Source: JADKHR01 sp041917295
GTDB taxonomy: Bacteria > Elusimicrobiota > Elusimicrobia > FEN-1173
Assembly: GCA_041917295.1 (NCBI GenBank)
Contig: JAYRXX010000053.1
Coordinates: forward strand, 1 to 52,759
Direction of reading: 5' to 3'
Length of the DNA stretch: 52,759 nt
Under the pieces are notes generated by a model. That model saw only the letters and a program-made list of their open reading frames with translations. It had not been told where the DNA came from and made no database searches. A program made the translations under genes and the position numbers. Of this stretch, positions 32,681-41,795 are shown piece after piece; within the stretch, counting starts at the first letter, position 1; each line of letters starts with the position of its first letter.

Positions 32681-35600
32681 ATGGGAGCAATGAAAAAAGT
32701 TTCGTACGCGTTTATCTGTGTTGGTTTCGTCGGGGCGAGCTTGTTTGCGGGGATGGACAACTTAAAAAAAGATCCGAGGGATACGGGCCGATATCGGGGG
32801 GATGTTCGAAGAGAAAAAAGGTTTCGAATCATGGGGCGGTCGGCCCAGTTGCCGGGCGTAGCTGGGACGCAATCGGGAATGGGACGGGTGTCCGCGGTGC
32901 TCGCAAACCCACCCATGTTTAACGATTCGGTTGATGACCTGGAGGTTCACGACGGCAAGGCCTATGTGGTTGGCTACTTTGACAGGGTCAGCCAGGAAAG
33001 AATGGGGTATGGAATACCGGTGGACAAAGTGACGGGGCAACCCGTTCAGGGGTTTGATCCGATCGATGGACATGTGGAAAACGTGGTGGAAGATGGTATT
33101 GGCGGTTGGTATATCAACGGATACTTTACACGTGTTGGAACCACGGACCGGGCGGGTTTTTCTCACATCTTGCCCAACGGAAAGTTGGACCCGAATTGGA
33201 ATTTGTCCGTTCAATCCGGCGAATTTGGGGAAATGGCCTATTTTAACGGGAAACTGTATGTTGAGGTGGTGAGTTATCCGTCTGAAAACATCTCCAAAGT
33301 GGAACTTCACTGTTACAACACAGCAACTCGGAAATTGGAAAAAAATTGGACCCTTTATGAAGGGGATTGGGATAGTTACCCCTATATTTCTTCCATCAAG
33401 GCCACTACGGGCCGGGTTTATATTGGGGGAGATTTTACTTCTTTAAACGGCCAACCTCACAACAACATTGCAGCTCTCGATACCGCGTCGGGCAACATCC
33501 TCGATAGCTTTAAAGCAGGGACAGATGGGATTGTGGAGGAAATTGTTGTGACGAAAGATGCCGTGATCGTGGGGGGCCGATTTGACAAAGCAAATAACAC
33601 CGAACGGGGGGCTGTTGCAGCGTTTTCGCCGATAAACGGAGCGTTGTTGCCCCTGGATCCGCGACTCGGCAGTAGTGGAAATTCTGCCCCGGAGGTTTAC
33701 GCCCTTGATCTTATTGGAGACACACTTTATATGGGAGGTCCTTTTTACAAGATCGGTGACCAAGAAGTTCGTGGGTTTGCCGGGTTGAACCTAAAAACCG
33801 GCCTGCCTGTTGTGCTGGACCTGGGCGACTGCGGGTATGTGACTAACATGGGAGTCGGAGGAAATACAATCTATGTGGGATTTTCGGGAGAGTGTGAAGT
33901 CCAGGGGCAGGCTCGTCAGTGGTATGGGGCTCTAAACACGAACGGGGTCTTAACACCGTGGGACCCGAAAGGGAATTCCCATACTCGTAATATTGTCTCC
34001 GGGAGTCAAGCGGTATTTCTGGTAGTCGATTCGGGTTTTTTAGGGGGGATAAAACGCCAGGGTTTTGCCGTATTCGACATCAATACAGGTCGGTTATTGG
34101 AGGATTTTGCTCCCGTCTCGAACGGAAATTCCCTCTTGCTCGATGGGACTATTCTTTACGTGGGGGGGGGGCACCAATTTTCAGCCATTGATTTGGTCAC
34201 CAAATCGGTTCGTGCGTTACCTGAAGTGGGAGGCAGCATTTCTGACATGGTAAAAAAAGGGGACGTGATTTATTTGGGGGGCGATTTTAATTCCGTTGGC
34301 GGCGAACCCCGAGCCAACCTCGCGGCCATCAATACAAGTGGGGAATTGCTTTCCTGGGCCCCCCAGGTAAAAGTAACAGAAACTGGACGAATAACGGACA
34401 TGGCCGTGAAAGATGACCAAATCATCGTGGTTGGTGGATTCACCTCTGTTAATGATCAACCTCGAAAGGACGTGGCGGCGATAAGCATTAATGGGACTCT
34501 TGTTGACTGGGCCCCCGTTTTTGACGGACGGGTTTATGACATGTCTGTCGATGAGAGTTCTGTTTACGTTGGCGGTGCTTTTATCTCCGTGGACATAGGT
34601 GGACAACACAGTGAACGCGGCGGATTCGCTGAATTTGTGGGTTCGGGCCTGACCTTGTCGGACCGGGACCCCAGGTTCACTTATGATGGGTTGTTTCCCG
34701 GTGAAGTCTCTGGCTTGTCAACTTATAATGGCGTTATTTACGTTGGGGGCTTTTTTAACCAGGTGGGAAACACCGCGACAAAAGGAACGGCCGCCCTGCG
34801 GAAATCCGATGGAGTTTTGGTTCCGTGGAACGCGGATTTGGGCGACAGCCCCTGGTTACCGGTGATTAAAGTTGTCGAGGACAGGGTCTACATTGGGGGT
34901 GATATAACCACTGCCAATGGTCAGATTCAGGGGGGGCTGGCGGTGGTGGGACTAGCGAGCCCTGCCTTGGCGCCTCCGCCGGCACCAACGAAGTTTGTTG
35001 TTCCGCAGCGGTCGTCAACCACCCTTTCGTTGCAGTGGGATCCCAGCGCAGGGGCGACAAGCTACAGTGTAAAAATTACGTCCCCGTTGACTCTGGTAAA
35101 AGAAAACATTACGACGGCGTTCACGCAGTTGGACTCCTTAACCCCGAACACTCAATACGAGGTGGGGGTGAAGGCCTGCAACGCGGTCGGGTGTTCGGCT
35201 TACGCGACGGCCGAGACTTTTACCTGGGCGGCAGTGCCTGGTCTATCGACCACTTCTGTTCGGGGCACCTCGATTGGGCTGAAAATTGACCCCAATGGGA
35301 ATCCCAAGGGAACCATTTATGAGTTTCAGCAAGTGAATAGTCCGGATGGATTCATTATAAAATCAGGAACATCGGACGTTGCCGAAAGTGTCATCGATCA
35401 TCTAAATCCCGACACAAGTTATTTTTTTCGAGTTTATGCCAAAAATCTTGATGGATCGTTGATAGGACCTTCATCGGTATTAACCGTCAAGACAGGTTTA
35501 ATCGCAAATTTGTTAACGAAATCGGTTGATCGGGTTTCCAGTACCAACATTGGGGTGTCGTGGTCTATCGATCCCCCCGGATCTTCCTTTATGCTTGCTG

Positions 35601-36316
35601 CAAGCACCCGCTCGTCTAATCCGCTTGATTCTTTTGTGAGCGTTCAAAAGGTTGTTGAGCCCAAAGGGATGTTGACCGACCTTACCCCTAACACACGCTA
35701 CAATCTTTTTGTCCTACCCTGCGATGAAGACCGTTGTCACGATTACGTTGACCTTGGGTCTATGACGACCTTGGCAAACATTCCAAGCCTCATGGTGGTT
35801 AAGTCGGGCCAAAATAACCCGGCTCTCCGGATTCAGCCGAATGGAAACCCTGCGGGGACCTTCTACGTTGTTGAAAAAAGTGAGGATGGAGGAATGACGT
35901 TTGTCGCGATGTATGTGGGAATGGATCGTGAGGTTGACCTCTCTGACCTGCCCTTGGGAAAAATGTTTCATTTCCGTGTGACCGCCAAGAATTTTGACGG
36001 TCTATTTACATCCTCGTCAGAGGTGATACCCTATGAATCCAGCCACCATTCCATCGAACAAACCCGAGCCTATCCTGTTCCATTTCACTCTGGATCGGGG
36101 ACGAAGTTTCTCACGTTTGACTCTTTCCCACCTGATTCGACCATTGACATTTACAACCTGAATGGTGAACAAATAAAAACAATCACACCATCGGCAAACT
36201 CATACCAATGGGATGTGCGTAATCAGGAAGGTGAGGACGTAGCCAGCGGGGTGTATTACGTTCGTGTGAGCGGATCGGGTGGGGACAAGACGTTCAAGAT
36301 TGTGGTTCAACGGTGA
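32681..36316 (+). CDS. Secreted DUF5122-like propeller/FN3 protein with T9SS-like sorting domain
   Basis: The ATG at 32681 follows GGGGGG by about 6 nt and begins MGAMKKVSYAFICVGFVGASLFAG; an earlier ATG at 32651 lacks a ribosome-binding site. Residues 55-765 are delta-60/DUF5122-like propeller repeats with the recurrent pattern VYIGGDFTSLNGQPHNNIAALD and IVVGGFTSVNDQPRKDVAAI. Two a/b FN3 pairs follow (about 766-1117: SLTPNTQYEVGVKACN, NPKGTIYEF, GNPAGTFYVVE). The tail runs from RAYPVPFHSGSG through ASGVYYVRVSG to KTFKIVVQR. A run of 10 G (34162-34171) lies inside the coding sequence. The stop is followed by G8 and the PorV gene. Probable surface protein of about 1,212 residues. Confidence 0.85.
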   Translation: MGAMKKVSYAFICVGFVGASLFAGMDNLKKDPRDTGRYRGDVRREKRFRIMGRSAQLPGVAGTQSGMGRVSAVLANPPMFNDSVDDLEVHDGKAYVVGYFDRVSQERMGYGIPVDKVTGQPVQGFDPIDGHVENVVEDGIGGWYINGYFTRVGTTDRAGFSHILPNGKLDPNWNLSVQSGEFGEMAYFNGKLYVEVVSYPSENISKVELHCYNTATRKLEKNWTLYEGDWDSYPYISSIKATTGRVYIGGDFTSLNGQPHNNIAALDTASGNILDSFKAGTDGIVEEIVVTKDAVIVGGRFDKANNTERGAVAAFSPINGALLPLDPRLGSSGNSAPEVYALDLIGDTLYMGGPFYKIGDQEVRGFAGLNLKTGLPVVLDLGDCGYVTNMGVGGNTIYVGFSGECEVQGQARQWYGALNTNGVLTPWDPKGNSHTRNIVSGSQAVFLVVDSGFLGGIKRQGFAVFDINTGRLLEDFAPVSNGNSLLLDGTILYVGGGHQFSAIDLVTKSVRALPEVGGSISDMVKKGDVIYLGGDFNSVGGEPRANLAAINTSGELLSWAPQVKVTETGRITDMAVKDDQIIVVGGFTSVNDQPRKDVAAISINGTLVDWAPVFDGRVYDMSVDESSVYVGGAFISVDIGGQHSERGGFAEFVGSGLTLSDRDPRFTYDGLFPGEVSGLSTYNGVIYVGGFFNQVGNTATKGTAALRKSDGVLVPWNADLGDSPWLPVIKVVEDRVYIGGDITTANGQIQGGLAVVGLASPALAPPPAPTKFVVPQRSSTTLSLQWDPSAGATSYSVKITSPLTLVKENITTAFTQLDSLTPNTQYEVGVKACNAVGCSAYATAETFTWAAVPGLSTTSVRGTSIGLKIDPNGNPKGTIYEFQQVNSPDGFIIKSGTSDVAESVIDHLNPDTSYFFRVYAKNLDGSLIGPSSVLTVKTGLIANLLTKSVDRVSSTNIGVSWSIDPPGSSFMLAASTRSSNPLDSFVSVQKVVEPKGMLTDLTPNTRYNLFVLPCDEDRCHDYVDLGSMTTLANIPSLMVVKSGQNNPALRIQPNGNPAGTFYVVEKSEDGGMTFVAMYVGMDREVDLSDLPLGKMFHFRVTAKNFDGLFTSSSEVIPYESSHHSIEQTRAYPVPFHSGSGTKFLTFDSFPPDSTIDIYNLNGEQIKTITPSANSYQWDVRNQEGEDVASGVYYVRVSGSGGDKTFKIVVQR

Positions 36317-36332
36317 GGGGGGGGATGTGAAC

Positions 36333-37250
36333 ATGAGAAATGTCATGGGAACCAAGTGGGCGGGGGCGGTGTTGGGGTTGTTGGCGGTTTCGCCTCTTTG
36401 GGCGGGGGGATCCGCTGGGACGGTGGGGGTGGGGTTTCTGCGCATGGGGGCGGGGGCACGGGGAATGTCCATGGGGGAAGGGTTTAGCGCCCTAGTGGAC
36501 GATACCAACGCTTTATACTGGAACCCCGCGGCTTTGGCGGGGTTGGAGAAACGGTCGGCCACGTTTATGCACGCCACGACCATCGAAGACAGCTTCTACG
36601 ATTTCGGTGGGTATGGGCAGAAAGTGGGCGCGGCGGGTGGGCTGGGGGTGGGGTTCCAATATTATTCGGCGGGAGAATTGGACAACACCGACCTCAACGG
36701 CAACAAGACCGGGACGTCCACGCCCAACGATGTGGCGGTGCTGGCTGGGTATGGGCATAGCTTTGGCGCCTACCAGCTGGGACTGACGGGGAAATACGTT
36801 CAATCCAAACTGGTGGACACGGCCAGCACGGTTGCTTTCGATGCGGGCGTTCTGACGCCTTGGTATTTTAACGACCGTGTTCGGTTGGCCGCGACGGTGG
36901 TGAACGTGGGCGGATCGCTAACCTATGACAAAGAGTCCACGGACTTGCCCATGGCCATGGGGGTTGGGGCTGGGGTGAAGATCATGAAAAACTGGGTGGC
37001 GGGGGCAGACGTGGTGGCTCCCAAAGACAATGACACCTACCTGGGGCTCGGAACCGAATACAAGATCCCCGTGGGCGAAACCATGGGGTTGGCCCTGCGG
37101 GCGGGGTATAACACCCAAGAACGCGGCGGCGATGCGGGCGTGACCGGCGGGGTGGGGTTCCGACTTCAGGGGTTGGACGTGGATTATGCCCTGGTCACCC
37201 AAGGAGATTTTGACGCGAGTCACCGAATATCGGTGGGGTATCGGTTTTAA
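36333..37250 (+). CDS. PorV/PorQ-family outer-membrane protein
   Basis: The N-terminus MRNVMGTKWAGAVLGLLAVSPLWAGG is a signal peptide. The PorV signature follows: GFLRMGAGARGMSMGEGFSALVDDTNALYWNPAALAGL. The barrel ends GLDVDYALVTQGDFDASHRISVGYRF with terminal Phe. The start is ATG 36333 or GTG 36327, both using the G8 run (36317-36324) as ribosome-binding site. Unlike the other cargo-porV pairs, there is no overlap with the cargo gene but a 16-nt gap containing the homopolymer. Presumed partner of the cargo protein upstream. Confidence 0.85.
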   Translation: MRNVMGTKWAGAVLGLLAVSPLWAGGSAGTVGVGFLRMGAGARGMSMGEGFSALVDDTNALYWNPAALAGLEKRSATFMHATTIEDSFYDFGGYGQKVGAAGGLGVGFQYYSAGELDNTDLNGNKTGTSTPNDVAVLAGYGHSFGAYQLGLTGKYVQSKLVDTASTVAFDAGVLTPWYFNDRVRLAATVVNVGGSLTYDKESTDLPMAMGVGAGVKIMKNWVAGADVVAPKDNDTYLGLGTEYKIPVGETMGLALRAGYNTQERGGDAGVTGGVGFRLQGLDVDYALVTQGDFDASHRISVGYRF

Positions 37251-37273
37251 ACTTTTAAGAGAACGTCTGGACC

Positions 37274-37316
37274 GGGGCGGTTGGACCTGAGTAAGAGTCG
37301 TCCAACAGGCCCGCCC
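37274..37316. terminator. Possible bidirectional terminator between convergent genes
   Basis: GTTGGAC (37280-37286) pairs with GTCCAAC (37300-37306). GGGGCGG (37274-37280) can extend the stem with CCCGCCC (37310-37316) across a small bulge. It sits between the porV gene and the convergent minus-strand gene. No T-tract, so only a moderate call. Confidence 0.4.
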
Positions 37317-37445
37317 AATGGGCAAGCCCCAATTGGAGCCAGTTCTCTCACAGGTTTATCAAGCACACTGTCAGGAAATTGTCTTTATCTTATTATCGAA
37401 AGAACGTCCCCTATCACTCATATCTTATTAAATAAAGACCGTCCC

Positions 37446-37880
37446 TTATTGTGGGGTGGAGAAGTGGAGGGTGGATTTCCATTCGAGGCGGAAGTCGCAG
37501 GGGGCTACGGTGCTGATGTTCATGGTTTCTTGGCACACCAGGCGGCCTTGAACTTGCGTGCGGGCGCCTTCGATGGCGCTCAGGATTTCTTTTGTGAGGT
37601 CAAAACTGCCTCGTTCGCCTCCGCATCGGCCGGGGCAGGGGGCGGAAAAGTCCACCGTGTCCGTTGGGCCGATCGTCCGCGTTCCTTCCTCGTAAATTTC
37701 CTGTTGCGGGGTTAAAAAAGTCAACTGCAGTCGGATCGATTCGACCCCCGGAAACCTCTCTTTCAATGATCCCGCCGTCCGGGCTTCCCGGTCACCGGAG
37801 GCTCTGCGCATCACCTTCTGCTCGTTTTTGTTCGGGCCCGAAGGGCCGCGGCGTCGTCTGGGTTTAAAAAATGCGGGCAT
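37446..37880 (-). CDS. Conserved hypothetical protein with Cys cluster
   Basis: This 144-residue protein lies 3 nt downstream of the RhlE-like helicase gene on the same strand, so it is probably co-transcribed. It has a basic N-terminus (MPAFFKPRRRRG), a middle strand (SIRLQLTFLTPQQEIYEEGTRTI) and FSAPCPGRCGGERGSFDL followed by VQGRLVCQ. The PCPGRCGG...C arrangement could bind a metal. I recall small hypothetical proteins with a C-P-x-x-C-x-x-G-x-F-D-L core but no function. No signal peptide or membrane helix. Confidence 0.6.
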   Translation of the reverse strand: MPAFFKPRRRRGPSGPNKNEQKVMRRASGDREARTAGSLKERFPGVESIRLQLTFLTPQQEIYEEGTRTIGPTDTVDFSAPCPGRCGGERGSFDLTKEILSAIEGARTQVQGRLVCQETMNISTVAPCDFRLEWKSTLHFSTPQ

Positions 37881-37883
37881 GGT

Positions 37884-39704
37884 TTATCCTTTTCGAAACT
37901 TTTTTCTGAAATAGCCGATGAACCCCTGTTTTTCCGGGGGTCTGTTGCCGGGTCTCGCCCGGTCGGACGAAAAACCGTCGGAGGAACTGGGTTTTTGGCC
38001 CCAGGACCCCTTTTTGGATCCGCCGTGGAACGATTTCTTCTTGTTGCCCCAAAATTTTGAGTGACGGCCTCCAGCCGGTTTGGGTTTTCGCCCCCAGGAA
38101 AATTTCCCAGGCGCCGCCGAGGTGCCATTCGGGGGGCCATTCGGCCCCTTTTGGAACGGGGAGCCTGATGGTCCACCCCGGGAATGTTTTTGGAAAGAGG
38201 GGCCGGGCCGGCGATCAACTGACGAAAATGATTTATTATGGCCCCCGCGGAAATCGCGGTCATCTCGATTTCTTTGAAACTGATTAGGTCCCTCACCCTG
38301 CCCTCTCCCAAGAGGAGAGGGGAAACCTTTGTTTTCATTCCTTTGTGAATTCGGCGGGGGGGGGCCATTCGGCCCCTTTTGGAACGGGGCCCGCGATGGT
38401 CCCTGACCTTGCTTTTTGATTGAGGGGTTGGACGAGTCACCCTGCGGGTGTTTTCGAAAAGAGGGGCCGAATGGCCCCCCACGGGAAAATTGAGGGTTCG
38501 ATCGCTTTTGAAACGAAGGGCCAGACTGCTTCCTGGAATGTTTGTGGAAATGGGGGGCGGATGGCCCCGCCTTGGGGGGGTTGTTGTATTGGAAGTTGGG
38601 GACGGTGGCTCGGGGGAAAGTGACTTGGATGAACTTTTCGATCCCTTTCACAAAAGGTTCTTCTTGGGGATCCACCATGATTATCGCGTCGCCCACCCCG
38701 TATGCACGGGCTGTTCGGCCCACCCGGTGCACGTAATCTTCCGGAAACCGGGGCACGTCGAAGTTGACCACGTGGCTGATATTTTTGACGTCGATGCCCC
38801 GGGCGGCGATGTCCGTGGCCACCAGTATCTGGATACGCATTTGGCGGAAATCGTCCATGGCCCGCTGACGCTGGTTTTGGGACCGGTTGGAATGCAACGT
38901 GCCCACCTTATACCCTTCGTCCTGAAGCCGCCTGGCCACCTTGTCGGCCCCGTGTTTTGTGCGGGTAAAAACCAACACGGACCGCATTTCCGTTGTTTTA
39001 AGAAGGGTGATCAACAACCCCGTTTTTTGCGATTGAATGACCGGGTATAGAATCTGGCTGATGCCTTCCGCCACCGTCGACGGACGGGCTATTTCGACCC
39101 GCAACGGGTTGCGGGTGGCGAACGCGGCAATGCGTTCCACGTCGGCGTGAAGGGTGGCCGAAAAAAGCTGGGTCTGCCGTTCGGCGGGCATCTGTGAAAT
39201 CACCGCTTTGATTTCGGGCAAAAAGCCCATGTCCAACATCCGGTCGGCTTCGTCTAAAACCAAATGTTCGATGTATTTAAGGGAAAAGTTCCCTTGTCTT
39301 AAATGGTCCAACAACCGTCCGGGGGTGGCCACCAGGATGGTGGCTCCGCCCTGAACCGACCGGGTTTGGCCCGAATGGCTCACTCCGCCGATCACCACCG
39401 CCGTCTTAAACGACGTAAACCGGCCCAAATCCTTAAACGTGCGTTCCACCTGCACCGCCAATTCCCGAGTGGGAACCAGCACCAACGCCCGCAACCCGCC
39501 CGGGTCGTTGGCCAAAAGACGTTGCAAAATCGGCAGGGCAAAAGCCACGGTTTTTCCGCTCCCGGTCTGGGCGCATCCCAGAATGTCCCGGCCTTCCAGG
39601 GCGGGGGGGATGGCCTGGGCTTGGATGGGGGTGGGAGCCTTGTAGCCGAGGACTGTTACGGCTTTTTCTAAAAGAGGGTGAAGTTTGAACGAACTGAATG
39701 ACAT
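37884..39704 (-). CDS. rhlE: DEAD-box RNA helicase, RhlE-like, with long low-complexity tail
   Basis: The ATG at 39704 is chosen over 39710 because AAGGAGA lies 7-8 nt upstream and the product starts MSFSSFKLHPLL, like RhlE. The helicase core (to about residue 375) has TPIQAQAIP (Q motif), AQTGSGKT (45-52), PTRELAVQ, TPGRLLDHL, VLDEAD, SATL, VATDIAARGIDV and HRVGRTARA. The tail of about 230 residues is Gly/Pro/Ser/Lys-rich with repeated FQKxSxGGP and FQKGPNGPP units, probably RNA-binding and disordered. Within it, a palindromic repeat copy (38289-38325) is read in frame as GFPSPLGRGQGEGP. RNA unwinding/ribosome assembly or decay is the family role. Confidence 0.9.
   Translation of the reverse strand: MSFSSFKLHPLLEKAVTVLGYKAPTPIQAQAIPPALEGRDILGCAQTGSGKTVAFALPILQRLLANDPGGLRALVLVPTRELAVQVERTFKDLGRFTSFKTAVVIGGVSHSGQTRSVQGGATILVATPGRLLDHLRQGNFSLKYIEHLVLDEADRMLDMGFLPEIKAVISQMPAERQTQLFSATLHADVERIAAFATRNPLRVEIARPSTVAEGISQILYPVIQSQKTGLLITLLKTTEMRSVLVFTRTKHGADKVARRLQDEGYKVGTLHSNRSQNQRQRAMDDFRQMRIQILVATDIAARGIDVKNISHVVNFDVPRFPEDYVHRVGRTARAYGVGDAIIMVDPQEEPFVKGIEKFIQVTFPRATVPNFQYNNPPKAGPSAPHFHKHSRKQSGPSFQKRSNPQFSRGGPFGPSFRKHPQGDSSNPSIKKQGQGPSRAPFQKGPNGPPPPNSQRNENKGFPSPLGRGQGEGPNQFQRNRDDRDFRGGHNKSFSSVDRRPGPSFQKHSRGGPSGSPFQKGPNGPPNGTSAAPGKFSWGRKPKPAGGRHSKFWGNKKKSFHGGSKKGSWGQKPSSSDGFSSDRARPGNRPPEKQGFIGYFRKKFRKG
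38289..38325 (-). repeat. Short palindromic repeat inside the helicase gene
   Basis: TCCCTCACCCTGCCCTCTCC followed by CAAGAGGAGAGGGGAAA is a copy of the dispersed family, present within the coding sequence and read without breaking the frame. Confidence 0.8.
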
Positions 39705-39753
39705 GCACATTTCTCCTTAAACCAATCCTGATTGCGCCTCTGGGGCGCTCAAG

Positions 39754-39798
39754 CCCTCACCTGTCCCTTCGGGACATCCTCTCCCAAGGGGAGAGGAT
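39754..39798 (+). repeat. Dispersed palindromic repeat, copy between rhlE and moxR
   Basis: CCCTCACCTGTCCCTTCGGG followed by ACATCCTCTCCCAAGGGGAGAGG. This copy is identical over its length to the one at 50994-51037. It lies in the divergent promoter region. Confidence 0.8.
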
Positions 39799-39930
39799 TG
39801 CACTGCACTGTCTCCGAAGGCGCTTGAGATGGCATACAGTGACATTTTCGAGGGGGGAACGGTTGAAAAATTTTTTTCCTGTGGATAAAATATACAATCA
39901 TGTTCTATCTTCCGAAAAGAGAGGAACCCC

Positions 39931-40917
39931 ATGAGCAGTGACATTCGCGCCATTAACGAAAAGGTGAAACAAGAAAGCATCTTTGTGGAAGAAGTGCTGG
40001 CCGAACTCAACCGTGTGGTGGTGGGCCAACGCTATTTGCTCGAACGCATGTTGGTGGGCCTTTTGGGCCACGGCCACCTTCTGCTTGAAGGTGTCCCCGG
40101 CCTGGCCAAAACCTTGTCGGTTCGCACCCTGGCGTCCACGATCGACGCTCAGTTTCAACGGATCCAGTTCACCCCGGACCTCCTCCCGGCGGACGTGGTG
40201 GGCACGCTCATCTACCTGCCGAAGGATGGACAGTTCACGGTCAGAAAAGGGCCTGTATTTACGAATCTGCTCTTGGCCGACGAAATCAACCGGGCCCCCG
40301 CCAAGGTTCAAAGCGCGTTGTTGGAAGCCATGCAGGAACGACAAGTGACCATCGGCGATGCCACTTACCCGCTTCCGGACCCCTTTTTGGTGTTGGCGAC
40401 CCAAAACCCTATTGAGCAGGAAGGCACCTTCCCTTTGCCCGAAGCCCAGGTGGACCGATTTATGTTGAAGCTCAAGGTTACTTACCCTTCCCGGGACGAG
40501 GAACGCACCGTTATGGAACGGATGAGTCTTCCCGAACCCCCCTCGGCTCGGCGGGTGATTACCTTGGCCCGGATCGCTCAGGCCAGGCGCATTGTGGACG
40601 AAATTTATGTGGATGAGAAAGTGAAGAACTACATCCTGGACATTGTGACCGCCACCCGGTCGCCTCAAGGTCGGTTGGACAGGCTTAAAAACCTGATCCG
40701 GTTCGGGGCGTCGCCCCGGGCGACCTTGGCCCTTCACAAAGCGGCCCAGGGGTTTGCCTTTTTGCGCGGGCGGGGGTATGTCACACCGGAAGATGTTAAA
40801 AACATCGGGCCCGATGTGCTTCGCCACCGCATTATTTTGACCTATGAGGCGGAGGCGGAAGAAAAAACCACCGATGATGTCATTCAGGACATCTTTAATG
40901 AGGTGGATGTGCCGTAG
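39931..40917 (+). CDS. MoxR-family AAA+ ATPase
   Basis: This 328-residue ATPase has Walker A GVPGLAKT (54-61), Walker B LLLADEINRAP, a sensor-1 region VLATQNPIEQEGTFPLPEAQ and arginine-containing DRFMLKL. This is the standard MoxR sequence. MoxR ATPases act as chaperones for VWA-domain partners. Here the partners are the DUF58 and Bat proteins encoded immediately downstream. It is the first gene of the operon; a gap of 2 nt separates it from the DUF58 gene. TATACAAT about 40 nt upstream may be the -10 box. Confidence 0.93.
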   Translation: MSSDIRAINEKVKQESIFVEEVLAELNRVVVGQRYLLERMLVGLLGHGHLLLEGVPGLAKTLSVRTLASTIDAQFQRIQFTPDLLPADVVGTLIYLPKDGQFTVRKGPVFTNLLLADEINRAPAKVQSALLEAMQERQVTIGDATYPLPDPFLVLATQNPIEQEGTFPLPEAQVDRFMLKLKVTYPSRDEERTVMERMSLPEPPSARRVITLARIAQARRIVDEIYVDEKVKNYILDIVTATRSPQGRLDRLKNLIRFGASPRATLALHKAAQGFAFLRGRGYVTPEDVKNIGPDVLRHRIILTYEAEAEEKTTDDVIQDIFNEVDVP

Positions 40918-40919
40918 TT

Positions 40920-41795
40920 ATGCTCACCACGGCGGAAGTTCTTAAGCGCGTCCGCACGCTGGAGATTACGGCCCGGCGGTTGGTGAACGATACCTTTGCG
41001 GGGCAGTACTCCAGCACCTTTAAAGGGCGGGGGATGGAATTTTCCGAGGTGCGGGAATACCTTCCCGGCGACGACGTGCGCGCCATCGATTGGAACGTGA
41101 CCGCCCGCACAGGGCACCCCTACATTAAAAAGTTCGTGGAAGAACGGGAACTGACCATTCTCTTCTTGGTGGACGCCAGCCGGTCCCTGCGGTTTGGGAC
41201 CCGCTCCCAACTGAAAGCCGAACTGGCCGCGGAAATCACCGCTGTTTTGGCGTTTTCGGCGTTGGCCAACAACGATAAGACCGGGCTGGTTTTGTTTTCT
41301 GACCGGGTGGAAAAATACATACCGCCCCGGAAGTCCCGCGGCCATATTTTACGACTGATTCGCGACGTGCTGGAGTTCGCCCCGCAAAACCAGGGGACCT
41401 CGTTGAAATCCGCGTTGGATTTTGTCAGCCATGTGCAACGGCGCAGGGCGGTGGTGTTTTTGATCAGCGACTTTTTGGACGACGGATACCAGCGTCCCCT
41501 GGCCATTGCCCAACGGCGGCACGACCTGATCGCCGTGCCGGTTGAAGACCGGTGGGAAAAAAATCTTCCCGCCCGGGGCCGGTGGTTGTTGGAAGACGCG
41601 GAAACCGGCGGTGTGCGCGTGGTGAACGCGCCCCGGGAAGGGCGGGCGTTTGCCCGGGCTCAGGCGCAACGTCGTGACCAATTGGACACCACGTTTCGCC
41701 GCGCGGGAGTGGATTCCATTTATGTTGAAACGGGCCGGCCCTACACACCGTCGTTCTTGCGGTTTTTCCGCGAACGCGCTAAACGGATGCACTGA
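40920..41795 (+). CDS. DUF58/VWA-like protein
   Basis: This 291-residue protein has the DUF58 signature GRGMEFSEVREYLPGDDVRAIDWNVTARTGHPYIKKF and the following VWA-like strand ILFLVDASRSLRFGT (MIDAS-like DxSxS). Members always accompany MoxR ATPases and are thought to be its direct partner. The stop overlaps the next ATG by 1 nt (TGATG), but that next gene is an inserted DUF559 gene, not a Bat gene. Confidence 0.9.
   Translation: MLTTAEVLKRVRTLEITARRLVNDTFAGQYSSTFKGRGMEFSEVREYLPGDDVRAIDWNVTARTGHPYIKKFVEERELTILFLVDASRSLRFGTRSQLKAELAAEITAVLAFSALANNDKTGLVLFSDRVEKYIPPRKSRGHILRLIRDVLEFAPQNQGTSLKSALDFVSHVQRRRAVVFLISDFLDDGYQRPLAIAQRRHDLIAVPVEDRWEKNLPARGRWLLEDAETGGVRVVNAPREGRAFARAQAQRRDQLDTTFRRAGVDSIYVETGRPYTPSFLRFFRERAKRMH

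Noticed and set aside
37400..37414. A 15-nt identity (AAGAACGTCCCCTAT) shared with 52465-52479
   Set aside because: Real, but too short and isolated to call a defined element; it resembles a common dispersed short repeat often seen near REP-type transposases, none of which is in the window.
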